From assembly GCA_015068845.1 (NCBI GenBank), contig SVJR01000003.1, forward strand, positions 21,359 to 85,358: 64,000 nucleotides of DNA, in the 5' to 3' direction. The notes under the pieces were generated by a model. That model saw only the letters and a list, made by a program, of their open reading frames with translations, had not been told where the DNA came from and did no database searches. Both the position numbers and the translations under genes were made by a program. Shown here in pieces: positions 41,863-50,115 of the stretch (the stretch's first letter is position 1; each line of letters starts with the position of its first letter). The DNA is from Oscillospiraceae bacterium. Its GTDB lineage: Bacteria > Bacillota > Clostridia > Monoglobales > Monoglobaceae.

Positions 41863-42486
41863 ATGCAAAGAGGTAAATTTATCGTATTTGAAGGTATAGA
41901 TGGTAGCGGCAAAAGCACGCAGCTTAAGATGCTTGCCGATGTTTTGAGGGAAAAAGGTGTGAAATGCGTTGAAACACTTGAACCGACTTACGGCACGGTA
42001 GGCACGGTTCTTCACGATATACTTTCCGGCAAGGTCAAAGCCGACCCGAAGGTTACTGCGGCGCTCTTTGTGGCAGACAGGCTTGACCATCTGACCAATT
42101 CTGAAAAAGGCGTCCTTAAACTGCTGAACGAGGGCACTACTGTTATATGCGACCGATATTACTTTTCATCGTATGCGTATCAGAGTGTTGAGGTTCCGTC
42201 AGAGTGGGTAATCGATGCCAACAGACTGGCGGCAGAGACGCTCCGCCCGGACTGCACGATTTTCATAGATGTCAGCCCGAAGGTTGCAATGACGAGGATT
42301 TCCCAAAACCGTGAAACAACCGAGCTTTACGAGACAGAAGAGCGCCTGACTGCCGTTCGTGAAGGGTATATTAAGGCGTTTGAAAAGATGAAAAATGAAG
42401 AAAAAATCAAGATTTTTGACGGCGACAAAGCGATTGATGAGATAGCGGAAGAAATTAAAGAATTTGTGGTTTCGGAGTTTTTTTAG
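41863..42486 (+). CDS. tmk: Thymidylate kinase
   Basis: Phosphorylates dTMP to dTDP. The 207 aa start with the P-loop FEGIDGSGKSTQ; the DRYYFSSYAYQ motif (DR(Y/H) of the substrate site) is near 95-105, and LID region residues follow at about 145. The RBS is AAGGAGAAACTTAAA. It lies just before the purine cluster but has its own promoter, and a separate promoter with riboswitch follows. In many Firmicutes tmk lies with holB, so this position is unusual but not odd in function. Confidence 0.94.
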   Translation: MQRGKFIVFEGIDGSGKSTQLKMLADVLREKGVKCVETLEPTYGTVGTVLHDILSGKVKADPKVTAALFVADRLDHLTNSEKGVLKLLNEGTTVICDRYYFSSYAYQSVEVPSEWVIDANRLAAETLRPDCTIFIDVSPKVAMTRISQNRETTELYETEERLTAVREGYIKAFEKMKNEEKIKIFDGDKAIDEIAEEIKEFVVSEFF

Positions 42487-42535
42487 TTAATAGTTAAATT
42501 TATGACAAAAACCTCAAAAGAACGGCTGAAATTTC

Positions 42536-42565
42536 TTGACAAAAATACGGTTTTTGTGTTAGAAT
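42536..42565 (+). promoter_or_regulatory. Promoter of the purine cluster
   Basis: -35 TTGACA (42536-42541), 18-bp spacer, -10 TAGAAT (42560-42565). Transcription would start near 42572, giving a leader of about 185 nt. Confidence 0.78.
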
Positions 42566-42624
42566 ATATAGGTAGATTTACAGATGCTGCAGAGGGGCAT
42601 TCTGGAATGAAAGTTAAGAGTTTT

Positions 42625-42730
42625 TTGCGACTGACGGATAAAAGTGGAATAACCACGGGGGAACAAAAAACTGATTTTAAGCCGACCGTCTGGGCAGTCC
42701 TGAAGCTACAGGACTGCCCTATTTGTTTTT
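42625..42730 (+). promoter_or_regulatory. ZTP (pfl) riboswitch with overlapping terminator
   Basis: The hallmark segment GCCGACCGTCTGGGCAG (42681-42697) matches the conserved 3' part of the ZTP/ZMP-binding pfl motif. GACGG (42633-42637) can pair with CCGTC, and GTGG/CCAC (42644-42656) forms the middle hairpin before GGGGGAA. The terminator GGGCAGTCCTG/CAGGACTGCCC (42692-42702/42709-42719) shares the conserved GGGCA, followed by TATTTGTTTTTT. The logic is therefore that ZTP (high when folate is short) holds GGGCA in the aptamer and lets pur genes be read. This is the known pfl mechanism. Confidence 0.88.
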
Positions 42731-42759
42731 TAAAATTAAATTTTCAGGAGGATATGAAA

Positions 42760-43254
42760 GTGAAAAAAGTAGGAATTATTATGGGTAGCGACAGCGACCT
42801 TCCGGTTGTTGAAAAGGCAATTGATACATTAAGGGAACTTGAGGTTCCTTTTGAGGTGCATATTTATTCGGCGCACAGAACACCGGTTGAGGCGAAGGAG
42901 TTTTCTGTAAACGCCCGCGCAAACGGTTTTGGTGCAATTATTGCGGCGGCAGGCAAGGCTGCACATCTTGCAGGCGCAATTGCGGCAAACACAACGCTCC
43001 CGGTTATCGGAATTCCGATTAAGTCATCAACCCTTGACGGACTCGATGCGCTTCTTTCAACTGTTCAGATGCCCGGTGGAATTCCGGTTGCAACTGTTGC
43101 AATTGACGGAGCTCAAAATGCAGCACTTTTAGCTGCACAGATTATAGCGGTTGAGGATGCAACACTTGCGGCAAAGCTTGACGCACAGAGAAAGGCGGCA
43201 ATGGAAAAGGTTCTCAAAAAGAACGCAGAGGTTGCTGAAAAGTATAACAACTAA
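42760..43254 (+). CDS. purE: N5-carboxyaminoimidazole ribonucleotide mutase
   Basis: Class I PurE (164 aa) converting N5-CAIR to CAIR. Motifs are MGSDSDLP (phosphate loop), SAHRTP (catalytic His) and AAGKAAHLAG. I use GTG 42760 (MKKVGIIMGS) since AGGAGG lies 8 nt upstream; ATG 42754 is too close to the RBS, and the longer frame from 42502 would run through the riboswitch and its terminator. The usual partner purK is not seen in the window. The C-terminal part (KKNAEVAEKYNN) is normal. Confidence 0.93.
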   Translation: MKKVGIIMGSDSDLPVVEKAIDTLRELEVPFEVHIYSAHRTPVEAKEFSVNARANGFGAIIAAAGKAAHLAGAIAANTTLPVIGIPIKSSTLDGLDALLSTVQMPGGIPVATVAIDGAQNAALLAAQIIAVEDATLAAKLDAQRKAAMEKVLKKNAEVAEKYNN

Positions 43255-43283
43255 GTCAAAAATTACAGAATTGGAGGGCATAT

Positions 43284-44705
43284 ATGGGCGGTTTTTTTGG
43301 AGCAGTCAGCAGACATGATGCAATCGCAGATGTGTTTTTCGGCACAGACTATCATTCGCATCTGGGAACGCGGCGCGGTGGCATTGCCGCATATGACAGC
43401 GAAATCGGACTTCAAAGGGATATACACAATATTGAAAATACTCCCTTCAGAACTAAATTCGACAATGTCTTTGTTGAAATGAAGGGCAATTCGGCAATCG
43501 GGGTTATCAGTGATTCTGATCCTCAGCCACTCTTGATACGGTCAAGCGTGGGCACATATGCAATTGCAACAATCGGTAAAATCAACAATGCTGAGGAATT
43601 GATAAATACATACCTTTCGGATGGCGGACACTTTGGTGTTATGACCGGAGGAAAGGTGAATTCAACAGATCTTGTTGCGGCACTTATCAATCAAAAGAAG
43701 ACTTTTGCCGAAGGTATACGACATGTTCACGATGTGGTTGAGGGAACGGTTTCAATCCTGATTCTTACAAATGACGGCAAGCTTATTGCCGCCCGTGACA
43801 AAGTGGGCAGACTTCCGGTTCTAATTGGCAAGAGTGAAGACGGATATGCTGTGTCGTTTGAGGATTTTGCCTATAAAAAGCTTGGCTATAATGATGAAAT
43901 GGAGCTTGGCCCGGGCGAGGCGGTTGAAATTACTGCTGATGGCATAAGGCAGATAGTAAAGCCCGGTAAAGAAATGAAAATCTGTGCATTTCTCTGGAGC
44001 TATTATGGTTATCCCAACTCGGTTTATGAAGGTAAAAATGTTGAGACGATGAGATATCGTAACGGTGCGATTATGGCGCAGACCGATAAGGCAAACGGCA
44101 AGGCAACGGATATTGACTTTGTAAGCGGTGTTCCGGATTCGGGCACACCTCACGCAATCGGTTATGCAAACGAGAGTGGTATTCCATTCGCGCGGCCATT
44201 TATCAAATATACCCCCACATGGCCACGAAGCTTTACGCCAAAGCATCAGAGCGATAGGGTTAAGATTGCAAGGATGAAGCAGGTCCCCATTCACGAGTTG
44301 ATTGAAGATAAAAACCTGCTTTTTGTGGATGACTCAATTGTTAGGGGAACACAGCTTAAGGAAACGGTTGATTTCCTTTATCAGCACGGTGCAAAATCAG
44401 TGCATATGCGCTCGGCTTGTCCTCCCATTATGTACGGATGCAAATATCTGAACTTCACAAGCAGCAAAAATGAGATGGAGCTTATCGCAAGACAGACTGT
44501 AATGGAGCTTGAAGGCGAGGAAGGCTTCAAGCACATAGAGGAATACAGCGATGGAAATACCGAAAGAGGAAAGAAACTCAGAGAAACAATTAGCGAAAAG
44601 TTCGGTTTTGAGTCGCTTGATTTCCAGTCATTGGACGGGGTTATCAAAGCAATAGGTCTGGAGCCCTGCAAATTATGCACATACTGCTGGAGCGGTAAAG
44701 AATAA
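43284..44705 (+). CDS. purF: Amidophosphoribosyltransferase-like protein without the N-terminal Cys
   Basis: A 473-aa protein at the place of PurF. The PRPP motif LLFVDDSIVRGTQ (about 348-360) and HSHLGTRRGG and ARPF regions are those of PurF. The N-terminus reads MGGFFGAVSRHD: the Cys that acts as glutaminase nucleophile (MCGIxG) is replaced by Gly, and the start is fixed by TTGGAGGGCATAT. SACPPIMYGC and the C-terminal EPCKLCTYCW hold Cys that may bind an Fe-S cluster, as in Bacillus PurF. I infer either ammonia dependence or a different glutaminase. Similar MGGFFG forms occur in Clostridia, as I recall. Confidence 0.88.
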   Translation: MGGFFGAVSRHDAIADVFFGTDYHSHLGTRRGGIAAYDSEIGLQRDIHNIENTPFRTKFDNVFVEMKGNSAIGVISDSDPQPLLIRSSVGTYAIATIGKINNAEELINTYLSDGGHFGVMTGGKVNSTDLVAALINQKKTFAEGIRHVHDVVEGTVSILILTNDGKLIAARDKVGRLPVLIGKSEDGYAVSFEDFAYKKLGYNDEMELGPGEAVEITADGIRQIVKPGKEMKICAFLWSYYGYPNSVYEGKNVETMRYRNGAIMAQTDKANGKATDIDFVSGVPDSGTPHAIGYANESGIPFARPFIKYTPTWPRSFTPKHQSDRVKIARMKQVPIHELIEDKNLLFVDDSIVRGTQLKETVDFLYQHGAKSVHMRSACPPIMYGCKYLNFTSSKNEMELIARQTVMELEGEEGFKHIEEYSDGNTERGKKLRETISEKFGFESLDFQSLDGVIKAIGLEPCKLCTYCWSGKE

Positions 44706-44825
44706 CCTTCGTAAAATGCGCAGAACGCACGACTTTGTGCTATAAACAAACCTCACCACTTGCTGTACACAAAGTACAGCTTCGGGTTCTGTTTGTTCAT
44801 TCTGCATCGTTTTACTGTGGTTATT
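44701..44825. repeat. Fold-back intergenic element A (purF-purM)
   Basis: Left arm 44701-44725 pairs with 44800-44825 (AATAACC, GTAAAA and GCAGAA blocks). AACAAAC pairs with GTTTGTT inside, and the apex GCTGTAC-ACAAA-GTACAGC (44762-44780) is a perfect 7-bp hairpin. The element begins at the purF stop codon. Elements B and C have the same plan. Confidence 0.72.
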
Positions 44826-44894
44826 AAAGCGATTTTTTTAGCACACATTAACTAAGTAAATATTAAATTTCACATACAGAAAGGATAAAAGAAA

Positions 44895-45935
44895 ATGGAA
44901 AAGAGCTTTAGTGAAAGTTACAAGGCGGCAGGCGTTGATATTACTGCCGGTTACAAGGCTGTGGAGCTTATGAAACAGCACATCGCAAGAACAGTTACCG
45001 CAGGTGCAGCATCGGATATCGGCGGCTTTGGCGGTTTGTTTGAGATGGACCTTACAGGCATAAACAAGCCGGTTCTGGTAAGTGGAACTGACGGCGTTGG
45101 TACTAAGCTCAAAATGGCGTTCCTTATGGACCAGCACGATACTGTCGGTATTGATTGCGTTGCAATGTGCGTGAACGACATTATCTGCTGTGGTGCAAAG
45201 CCCCTGTTCTTCCTTGACTACATAGCAGTTGGCAAGAACTATCCCGAAAAGGTAGCGGACATTGTATCCGGCGTTGCAGAGGGCTGCGTTCAGTCCGGCT
45301 GTGCTCTCATCGGTGGTGAAACTGCCGAAATGCCGGGTTTCTATCCCGAAGACGAATACGACCTTGCAGGCTTCTCGGTTGGAGTTGTTGATAAGGATAA
45401 GGTTTTAAACAACAAAACAATCACCGAAGGCGATGTAATCATTGCGCTTCCTTCAAGCGGCGTTCACTCAAACGGTTTTTCTCTGGTAAGAAAGGTGTTT
45501 GATGTAGAAAACGCAGATATCAAAGCACCCCGCGCAGAACTTGGTGGCAAATCGGTTGGCGAAACATTACTCACCCCCACAAGAATTTATGTAAAGCCAA
45601 TGCTTGCTCTCTTTGATGAGGTTACGGTAAAGGCAGTATCCCATATTACCGGTGGCGGCTTCTATGAAAATATTCCCAGAAGTATCCCCAAGGGCTTCGG
45701 TGCAAAGATTGAAAGAAGTGCTGTTAAGGTTCTTCCCATATTCGACCTCATTGCGAAAGAGGGTAATATCCCCGAACGCGATATGTTCAACACCTTCAAT
45801 ATGGGCGTTGGTATGAGCGTTGTAGTCAGCAAGGAAGACGCTGACAAGGCACTTGAAATCCTCCGTGCAAACGGCGAAGATGCATATATTATGGGCGAAA
45901 TCATCAAGAGTGACGAAAGCGTGGTTATATGCTAA
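44895..45935 (+). CDS. purM: Phosphoribosylformylglycinamidine cyclo-ligase
   Basis: AIR synthetase (346 aa): closes FGAM to AIR using ATP. Family signs are [61 protein letters not shown] and SNGFSLVR. The RBS is AAAGGATAAAAG. It starts 69 bp after fold-back element A. The last 7 bases overlap the purN start (ATGCTAA). Confidence 0.96.
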   Translation: MEKSFSESYKAAGVDITAGYKAVELMKQHIARTVTAGAASDIGGFGGLFEMDLTGINKPVLVSGTDGVGTKLKMAFLMDQHDTVGIDCVAMCVNDIICCGAKPLFFLDYIAVGKNYPEKVADIVSGVAEGCVQSGCALIGGETAEMPGFYPEDEYDLAGFSVGVVDKDKVLNNKTITEGDVIIALPSSGVHSNGFSLVRKVFDVENADIKAPRAELGGKSVGETLLTPTRIYVKPMLALFDEVTVKAVSHITGGGFYENIPRSIPKGFGAKIERSAVKVLPIFDLIAKEGNIPERDMFNTFNMGVGMSVVVSKEDADKALEILRANGEDAYIMGEIIKSDESVVIC

Positions 45936-46537
45936 ACAAGGCAAGAATTGCGGTTCTGGTCTCGGGCGGCGGCACAAATCTGCAAGCGCTCATTGATGCA
46001 CAAAAGGCAGGAATAATAACAAGCGGTGAAATTTCACTTGTTATCTCCAACAACGCCGGTGCATACGCTCTTACCCGTGCTGAAAATGCAGGGATAAAAA
46101 CAGCGGTTGTCTCCAAAAAGGAGCTTGGTGCAGAGAAGTTCGAAGAGACACTTATTGCAGAGCTTGAAAAAAACAGCATTGACCTGATTATTCTTGCGGG
46201 ATTTATGTGTATCCTCAGCGAGAACTTCACATCAAAGTACCCCAAACGGATAATCAATGTCCATCCGTCGCTTATCCCATCGTTCTGCGGCGAAGGCTTT
46301 TACGGCCTCCGCGTTCACGAGGCGGCGTTGGAGTATGGTGTAAAAGTAACGGGTGCAACGGTTCATTTTGTGAACGAAATCCCCGACGGCGGCGAGATTA
46401 TTCTCCAGAAGGCGGTTGAGATTGAAGTGGGCGATACCCCCGAAATTCTCCAGAAGCGTGTAATGGAACAGGCTGAATGGAATCTTCTCCCCAGAGCGGC
46501 AGAAATGGTTTCGGCTGAAATTGTTAAATCAAGATAA
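45929..46537 (+). CDS. purN: Phosphoribosylglycinamide formyltransferase
   Basis: Transfers formyl from 10-formyl-THF to GAR. The 202 aa have [15 protein letters not shown] (GAR loop) and the catalytic set Asn-His-Asp in [26 protein letters not shown]. The loop after HPSLIPS reads FCGEGFYG instead of the common FPGxxA, a family variation. It overlaps purM by 7 bp. The supply of 10-formyl-THF fits the fhs gene downstream in the cluster. Confidence 0.95.
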   Translation: MLNKARIAVLVSGGGTNLQALIDAQKAGIITSGEISLVISNNAGAYALTRAENAGIKTAVVSKKELGAEKFEETLIAELEKNSIDLIILAGFMCILSENFTSKYPKRIINVHPSLIPSFCGEGFYGLRVHEAALEYGVKVTGATVHFVNEIPDGGEIILQKAVEIEVGDTPEILQKRVMEQAEWNLLPRAAEMVSAEIVKSR

Positions 46538-46541
46538 AGGA

Positions 46542-46735
46542 GCAATTTAACGTGAAAGTTCCTTTCCCGTTAAGCCTCCGGCGGATTTTGTTGTCCGTGC
46601 AAAATTTTCCTCGCATAAATGCTCGGAAATGCACATGGACGTAATAATCTCTTATCATTCCTTGCTCTGCGGATAAGAGAAATTTCATAAACTATTTGTG
46701 CCGACGCAGAGCGGCGGAATGGAGATTATTATGAA
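46542..46735. repeat. Structured purN-purO spacer (element D) with 5' leader of purO
   Basis: Three structures lie in a row. The first is a small hairpin near 46550-46572 (GAAAG/CTTTC). The second is the GTCC...GGAC hairpin at 46593-46641, the second copy of the one at 35914. The third is a fold-back in which 46643-46671 can pair with 46705-46730 (AATAATCTC, CATTCC and GCTCTGCG blocks), covering the purO Shine-Dalgarno sequence. An alternative hairpin TCTCTTATC/GATAAGAGA (46648-46680) competes. Confidence 0.7.
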
Positions 46736-47450
46736 TATTTATGCTATTAACGATATGGGCGAGCCCATAAAAGACAATTCATATGTGGGCAGAGGTATTG
46801 TTATCGGTAAGTCGAAGGATGCAAAGTCGGCGGTTTTTGCATATTTCATTATGGGCAGATCCGAGAACAGCCGTAACCGTGTATTTATTGAAAACGGCAG
46901 CGAAGTAATCATTCATCCCTTTGATGCATCAAAGGTTGAAGACCCCTCGCTTATCATCTACTCTCCGGTTCGTGTCCATGGAAACAATCTGGTTGTTACA
47001 AACGGCGACCAGACTGACACCGTAATCGAATTCCTTGAAAAGGGCAAGAGTTTTGAGGAAGCTCTCGATACTCGCGAGTTCGAGCCCGACGGTCCTAACT
47101 GGACCCCACGAATCAGCGGTATGTTCACCTTTGAGAACAAGGATTTTACATACAAAATGAGCATTCTCAAGAGTGCTGATGCTGAGGGTACAGCCTGCAA
47201 CAGATTTACATATTCATACAATGCCCTTGCAGGACTCGGACATTTCATTCACACCTATGTATGTGACGGGAACCCGATCCCCACATTCCAGGGCGAGCCT
47301 GAAAGAGTGGAAATTCCCAATGACATCGACGAGTTCACAGAAAAAATCTGGACAAACCTCAACGAGTCAAACAAGATTTCACTTTATGTAAGATACATTG
47401 ACCTTGAAACAGGTGCGGAAACCAATCGTATGATTAATAAGAACGCCTAA
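46731..47450 (+). CDS. purO: IMP cyclohydrolase, PurO type
   Basis: A 239-aa protein of the IMP_cyclohyd family first known from archaea, closing FAICAR to IMP. The N-terminal SYVGRGIVIGKSKDAKSAVF and GRSENSRNRVF are the family signature; TPRISGMF and RFTYSY follow. I use ATG 46731 after GGAATGGAG; a GTG at 46698 would add MPTQSGGMEII, but this lies in a leader repeat. It sits directly before a transformylase-only PurH, so the two enzymes of the last steps are separate. Confidence 0.9.
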   Translation: MNIYAINDMGEPIKDNSYVGRGIVIGKSKDAKSAVFAYFIMGRSENSRNRVFIENGSEVIIHPFDASKVEDPSLIIYSPVRVHGNNLVVTNGDQTDTVIEFLEKGKSFEEALDTREFEPDGPNWTPRISGMFTFENKDFTYKMSILKSADAEGTACNRFTYSYNALAGLGHFIHTYVCDGNPIPTFQGEPERVEIPNDIDEFTEKIWTNLNESNKISLYVRYIDLETGAETNRMINKNA

Positions 47451-47473
47451 GCTTTTTGAAAGGATTGATACAA

Positions 47474-48658
47474 ATGAAAGAATTCGAACTGAAATACGGA
47501 TGTAACCCCAATCAGAAGCCGTCAAAGATTTATATGAACGACGGCAGTGAGCTGCCTATCGAAATTCTGAGCGGCAGACCCGGATATATCAATTTTCTTG
47601 ATGCATTCAACAGCTGGCAGCTGGTAAAGGAACTGAAAGCAGCACTTGGTATGCCTGCAGCAACCTCGTTCAAGCATGTAAGCCCCACATCAGCGGCAGT
47701 TGGCAATCCTATGAGTGCAGAACTCAAAAAGGCTTGCTTTGTTGATGATATTGAAGGTCTTGACGAATCACCTCTTGCAACGGCTTATGCCCGTGCAAGG
47801 GGAACAGACAGAATGTCATCATTCGGTGACTGGATTGCGCTCAGCGATGTTTGTGATGTTACAACAGCAAAGCTTATCAAGCGCGAGGTTTCCGACGGTG
47901 TTATTGCTCCGGGATACGAGCCCGAAGCACTCGAAATCTTAAAGAGCAAGAGAAACGGCAACTACAATATCGTAAAGATAGACCCCGATTTTGTTCCGGC
48001 AGAGCAGGAAACAAAGATGGTTTACGGTATCACATTCGAACAGGGAAGAAATAACTTCAAGATTGACGAAGAACTGCTTTCAAACATCGTTACCGAAAAT
48101 AAGAATATGCCAGACTCGGCAAAGCGCGACCTTATAATTGCGCTTATCACACTCAAGTATACTCAGAGTAACTCAGTTTGTTTTGCGAAGGACGGTCAGG
48201 CAATCGGCGTTGGCGCAGGTCAGCAGTCCAGAATTCATTGTACCAGACTTGCAGGTAACAAGGCAGACATCTGGCACCTCCGTCAGCACGAAAAAGTTCT
48301 TAATCTCCCGTTCCTTGACACAGTCGGCAGACCCGACCGTGACAATGCAATTGATGTATATCTTTCAGAAGACGCAGAGGATGTACTGGGCGACGGCAAC
48401 TGGCAGAAGCTTTTCTCCGAAAAGCCCGTGGCATTCCCGAGAGCAGAGCAGAGAGAATATCTTGCATCACTTAGCGGCGTAGCTCTCGGCAGTGATGCGT
48501 TCTTCCCCTTCGGCGACAATATCGAAAGAGCGGCACGCAGCGGCGTAACCTACATCGCAGAACCCGGCGGTTCAATCCGTGACGACAATGTTATTGAGGC
48601 TTGTAATAAGCACAATATGTCAATGGCATTTACGGGAATGAGACTTTTCCACCACTAA
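47474..48658 (+). CDS. purH: AICAR transformylase (stand-alone PurH C-domain)
   Basis: A 394-aa AICAR formyltransferase without the N-terminal MGS-like IMP cyclohydrolase domain of ordinary PurH (about 510 aa). It begins with the transformylase core: LKYGCNPNQKP, the catalytic Lys-His in SFKHVSPTSAAVG, and later GAGQQSRIHCTRLAG and PGGSIRDDNVI. ATG 47474 has AAAGGATTG upstream. It pairs with PurO 23 bp before. The formyl donor is 10-formyl-THF. It ends at fold-back element B, which includes the stop codon. Confidence 0.93.
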   Translation: MKEFELKYGCNPNQKPSKIYMNDGSELPIEILSGRPGYINFLDAFNSWQLVKELKAALGMPAATSFKHVSPTSAAVGNPMSAELKKACFVDDIEGLDESPLATAYARARGTDRMSSFGDWIALSDVCDVTTAKLIKREVSDGVIAPGYEPEALEILKSKRNGNYNIVKIDPDFVPAEQETKMVYGITFEQGRNNFKIDEELLSNIVTENKNMPDSAKRDLIIALITLKYTQSNSVCFAKDGQAIGVGAGQQSRIHCTRLAGNKADIWHLRQHEKVLNLPFLDTVGRPDRDNAIDVYLSEDAEDVLGDGNWQKLFSEKPVAFPRAEQREYLASLSGVALGSDAFFPFGDNIERAARSGVTYIAEPGGSIRDDNVIEACNKHNMSMAFTGMRLFHH

Positions 48659-48794
48659 AGGAAAGACTGCAAAAAGCAGCACCGACCGCACAAAGCTATG
48701 CTTTGTGCTACAGATAAATTCCACCGCTTGCGGTACAACCAGTACAGCTGCGGGTGTAATTTATCCGTTCTGCACCACTTTTTGCAGCCTTTAG
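48655..48794. repeat. Fold-back intergenic element B (purH-purD)
   Basis: CTAAAGG/CCTTTAG (48655-48661/48788-48794) and CTGCAAAAAG/CTTTTTGCAG (48667-48676/48778-48787) form the outer stem. Hairpin GCACAAAGC/GCTTTGTGC lies at 48688-48708. GATAAATT/AATTTATC (48713-48720/48758-48765) is the inner stem with GTAC-AACCA-GTAC at the apex. It starts at the purH stop. Confidence 0.75.
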
Positions 48795-48835
48795 GGATTT
48801 TGTATATGAATGACGAAAGAAAGGATTCCTAACTT

Positions 48836-50098
48836 ATGAAAATAATGGTAGTAGGCGGTGGCGGTCGTGAACACGCCATCATAAAGAAACTGAAAGAAAG
48901 CGACAAAGTTTCAAAGATATATGCCCTCCCCGGTAACGGCGGTATGGCACAGGATGCCGAATGCGTTGCAATCGGTGCAAAAGAGATTGACAAAATCCGC
49001 GACTTTGCCGTAAGCGAAAAGATAGATTTTGCGGTTGTTGCCCCCGACGACCCGCTGGTACTTGGCGCGGTTGACGCTTTGGAAGGTGTTGGAGTTCCCT
49101 GCTTCGGACCAAAAGCTAACGCGGCAATCATTGAGGGAAGTAAGGTCTTTTCAAAGAACCTGATGAAAAAATACAACATTCCCACAGCGGAGTATGAAGT
49201 ATTCTCAGACCTTGACGCAGCGCTCAAGTATCTTGAAACAGCACCTATCCCCACGGTTATCAAGGCTGACGGTCTTGCTCTTGGTAAGGGTGTAATAATC
49301 GCAATGACACGGGACGAGGCCAAGGATGCAGTTCGCTCAATGATGGAGGACAAAATCTTCGGCGAAAGCGGCAATAATGTTGTAGTTGAAGAATTCCTTA
49401 CCGGCCCTGAAGTATCGGTTCTTTCATTCACCGACGGGGAAACCGTAATACCTATGGTATCGTCAATGGACCACAAGCGTGCAAAAGACAATGACGAAGG
49501 CTTAAATACCGGCGGTATGGGAACAATTGCCCCAAACCCCTACTACACAAACGAGATTGCCAAGGAGTGTATGGAAAAGATTTTCCTTCCCACAATCGAG
49601 GCAATGAACAAAGAAGGCAGAACCTTCAAGGGCTGTCTGTACTTTGGGCTTATGCTCACCGAAAAGGGCCCCAAAGTGATTGAATACAACTGTCGCTTCG
49701 GCGACCCCGAAACTCAGGTGGTGCTCCCGCTTCTGGAGAGCGATTTATTCGAGATTATGCAACATACCGCAAACGGTAGCTTAAAAGACGCAGAGGTTAA
49801 GTTTGCTGATAAGTCAGCCTGCTGTGTTGTTATGGCATCGAACGGCTATCCTCAGAAGTACGATTCGGGCTTTGAAATAACTATGCCGCAGGATAAAAAT
49901 ATCTATGTCGCAGGTGCAAAGCTGGAGGATGGCAAGCTGTTGACCGCCGGCGGCAGAGTTCTTGGCGTTACCGAAACCGGTGATACACTTGAATCTGCAA
50001 TTGCCGCAGCGTACGAGACAGTAAAGGCGGTAAGCTTTGGCAACGCATATTACAGAAAAGATATCGGACAAAAGGCCCTGGCGGCAAAAAAAGCATAA
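48836..50098 (+). CDS. purD: Phosphoribosylamine-glycine ligase
   Basis: GAR synthetase (420 aa), an ATP-grasp enzyme joining phosphoribosylamine and glycine. Signs are MVVGGGGREHAIIKKL, IPTVIKADGLALGKGV (ATP loop), LNTGGMGTIAPNP and EYNCRFGDPETQVVL (metal site). The RBS is AAAGGATTC. It follows fold-back element B and lies 17 bp before purL. All features are normal. Confidence 0.96.
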   Translation: MKIMVVGGGGREHAIIKKLKESDKVSKIYALPGNGGMAQDAECVAIGAKEIDKIRDFAVSEKIDFAVVAPDDPLVLGAVDALEGVGVPCFGPKANAAIIEGSKVFSKNLMKKYNIPTAEYEVFSDLDAALKYLETAPIPTVIKADGLALGKGVIIAMTRDEAKDAVRSMMEDKIFGESGNNVVVEEFLTGPEVSVLSFTDGETVIPMVSSMDHKRAKDNDEGLNTGGMGTIAPNPYYTNEIAKECMEKIFLPTIEAMNKEGRTFKGCLYFGLMLTEKGPKVIEYNCRFGDPETQVVLPLLESDLFEIMQHTANGSLKDAEVKFADKSACCVVMASNGYPQKYDSGFEITMPQDKNIYVAGAKLEDGKLLTAGGRVLGVTETGDTLESAIAAAYETVKAVSFGNAYYRKDIGQKALAAKKA

Positions 50099-50115
50099 GA
50101 AAGGAACGCAAAAGT

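Noticed and set aside
42502..42759. Long N-terminal extension of PurE
   Set aside because: It would translate through the promoter, the ZTP riboswitch and its terminator; AGGAGG before GTG 42760 and the family start decide for the short form.
46698..46730. N-terminal extension MPTQSGGMEII shared by purO and the LOG gene
   Set aside because: The identity comes from the 37-nt leader repeat on DNA level; the RBS GGAATGGAG lies inside the extension, so translation should begin at the later ATG in both genes.
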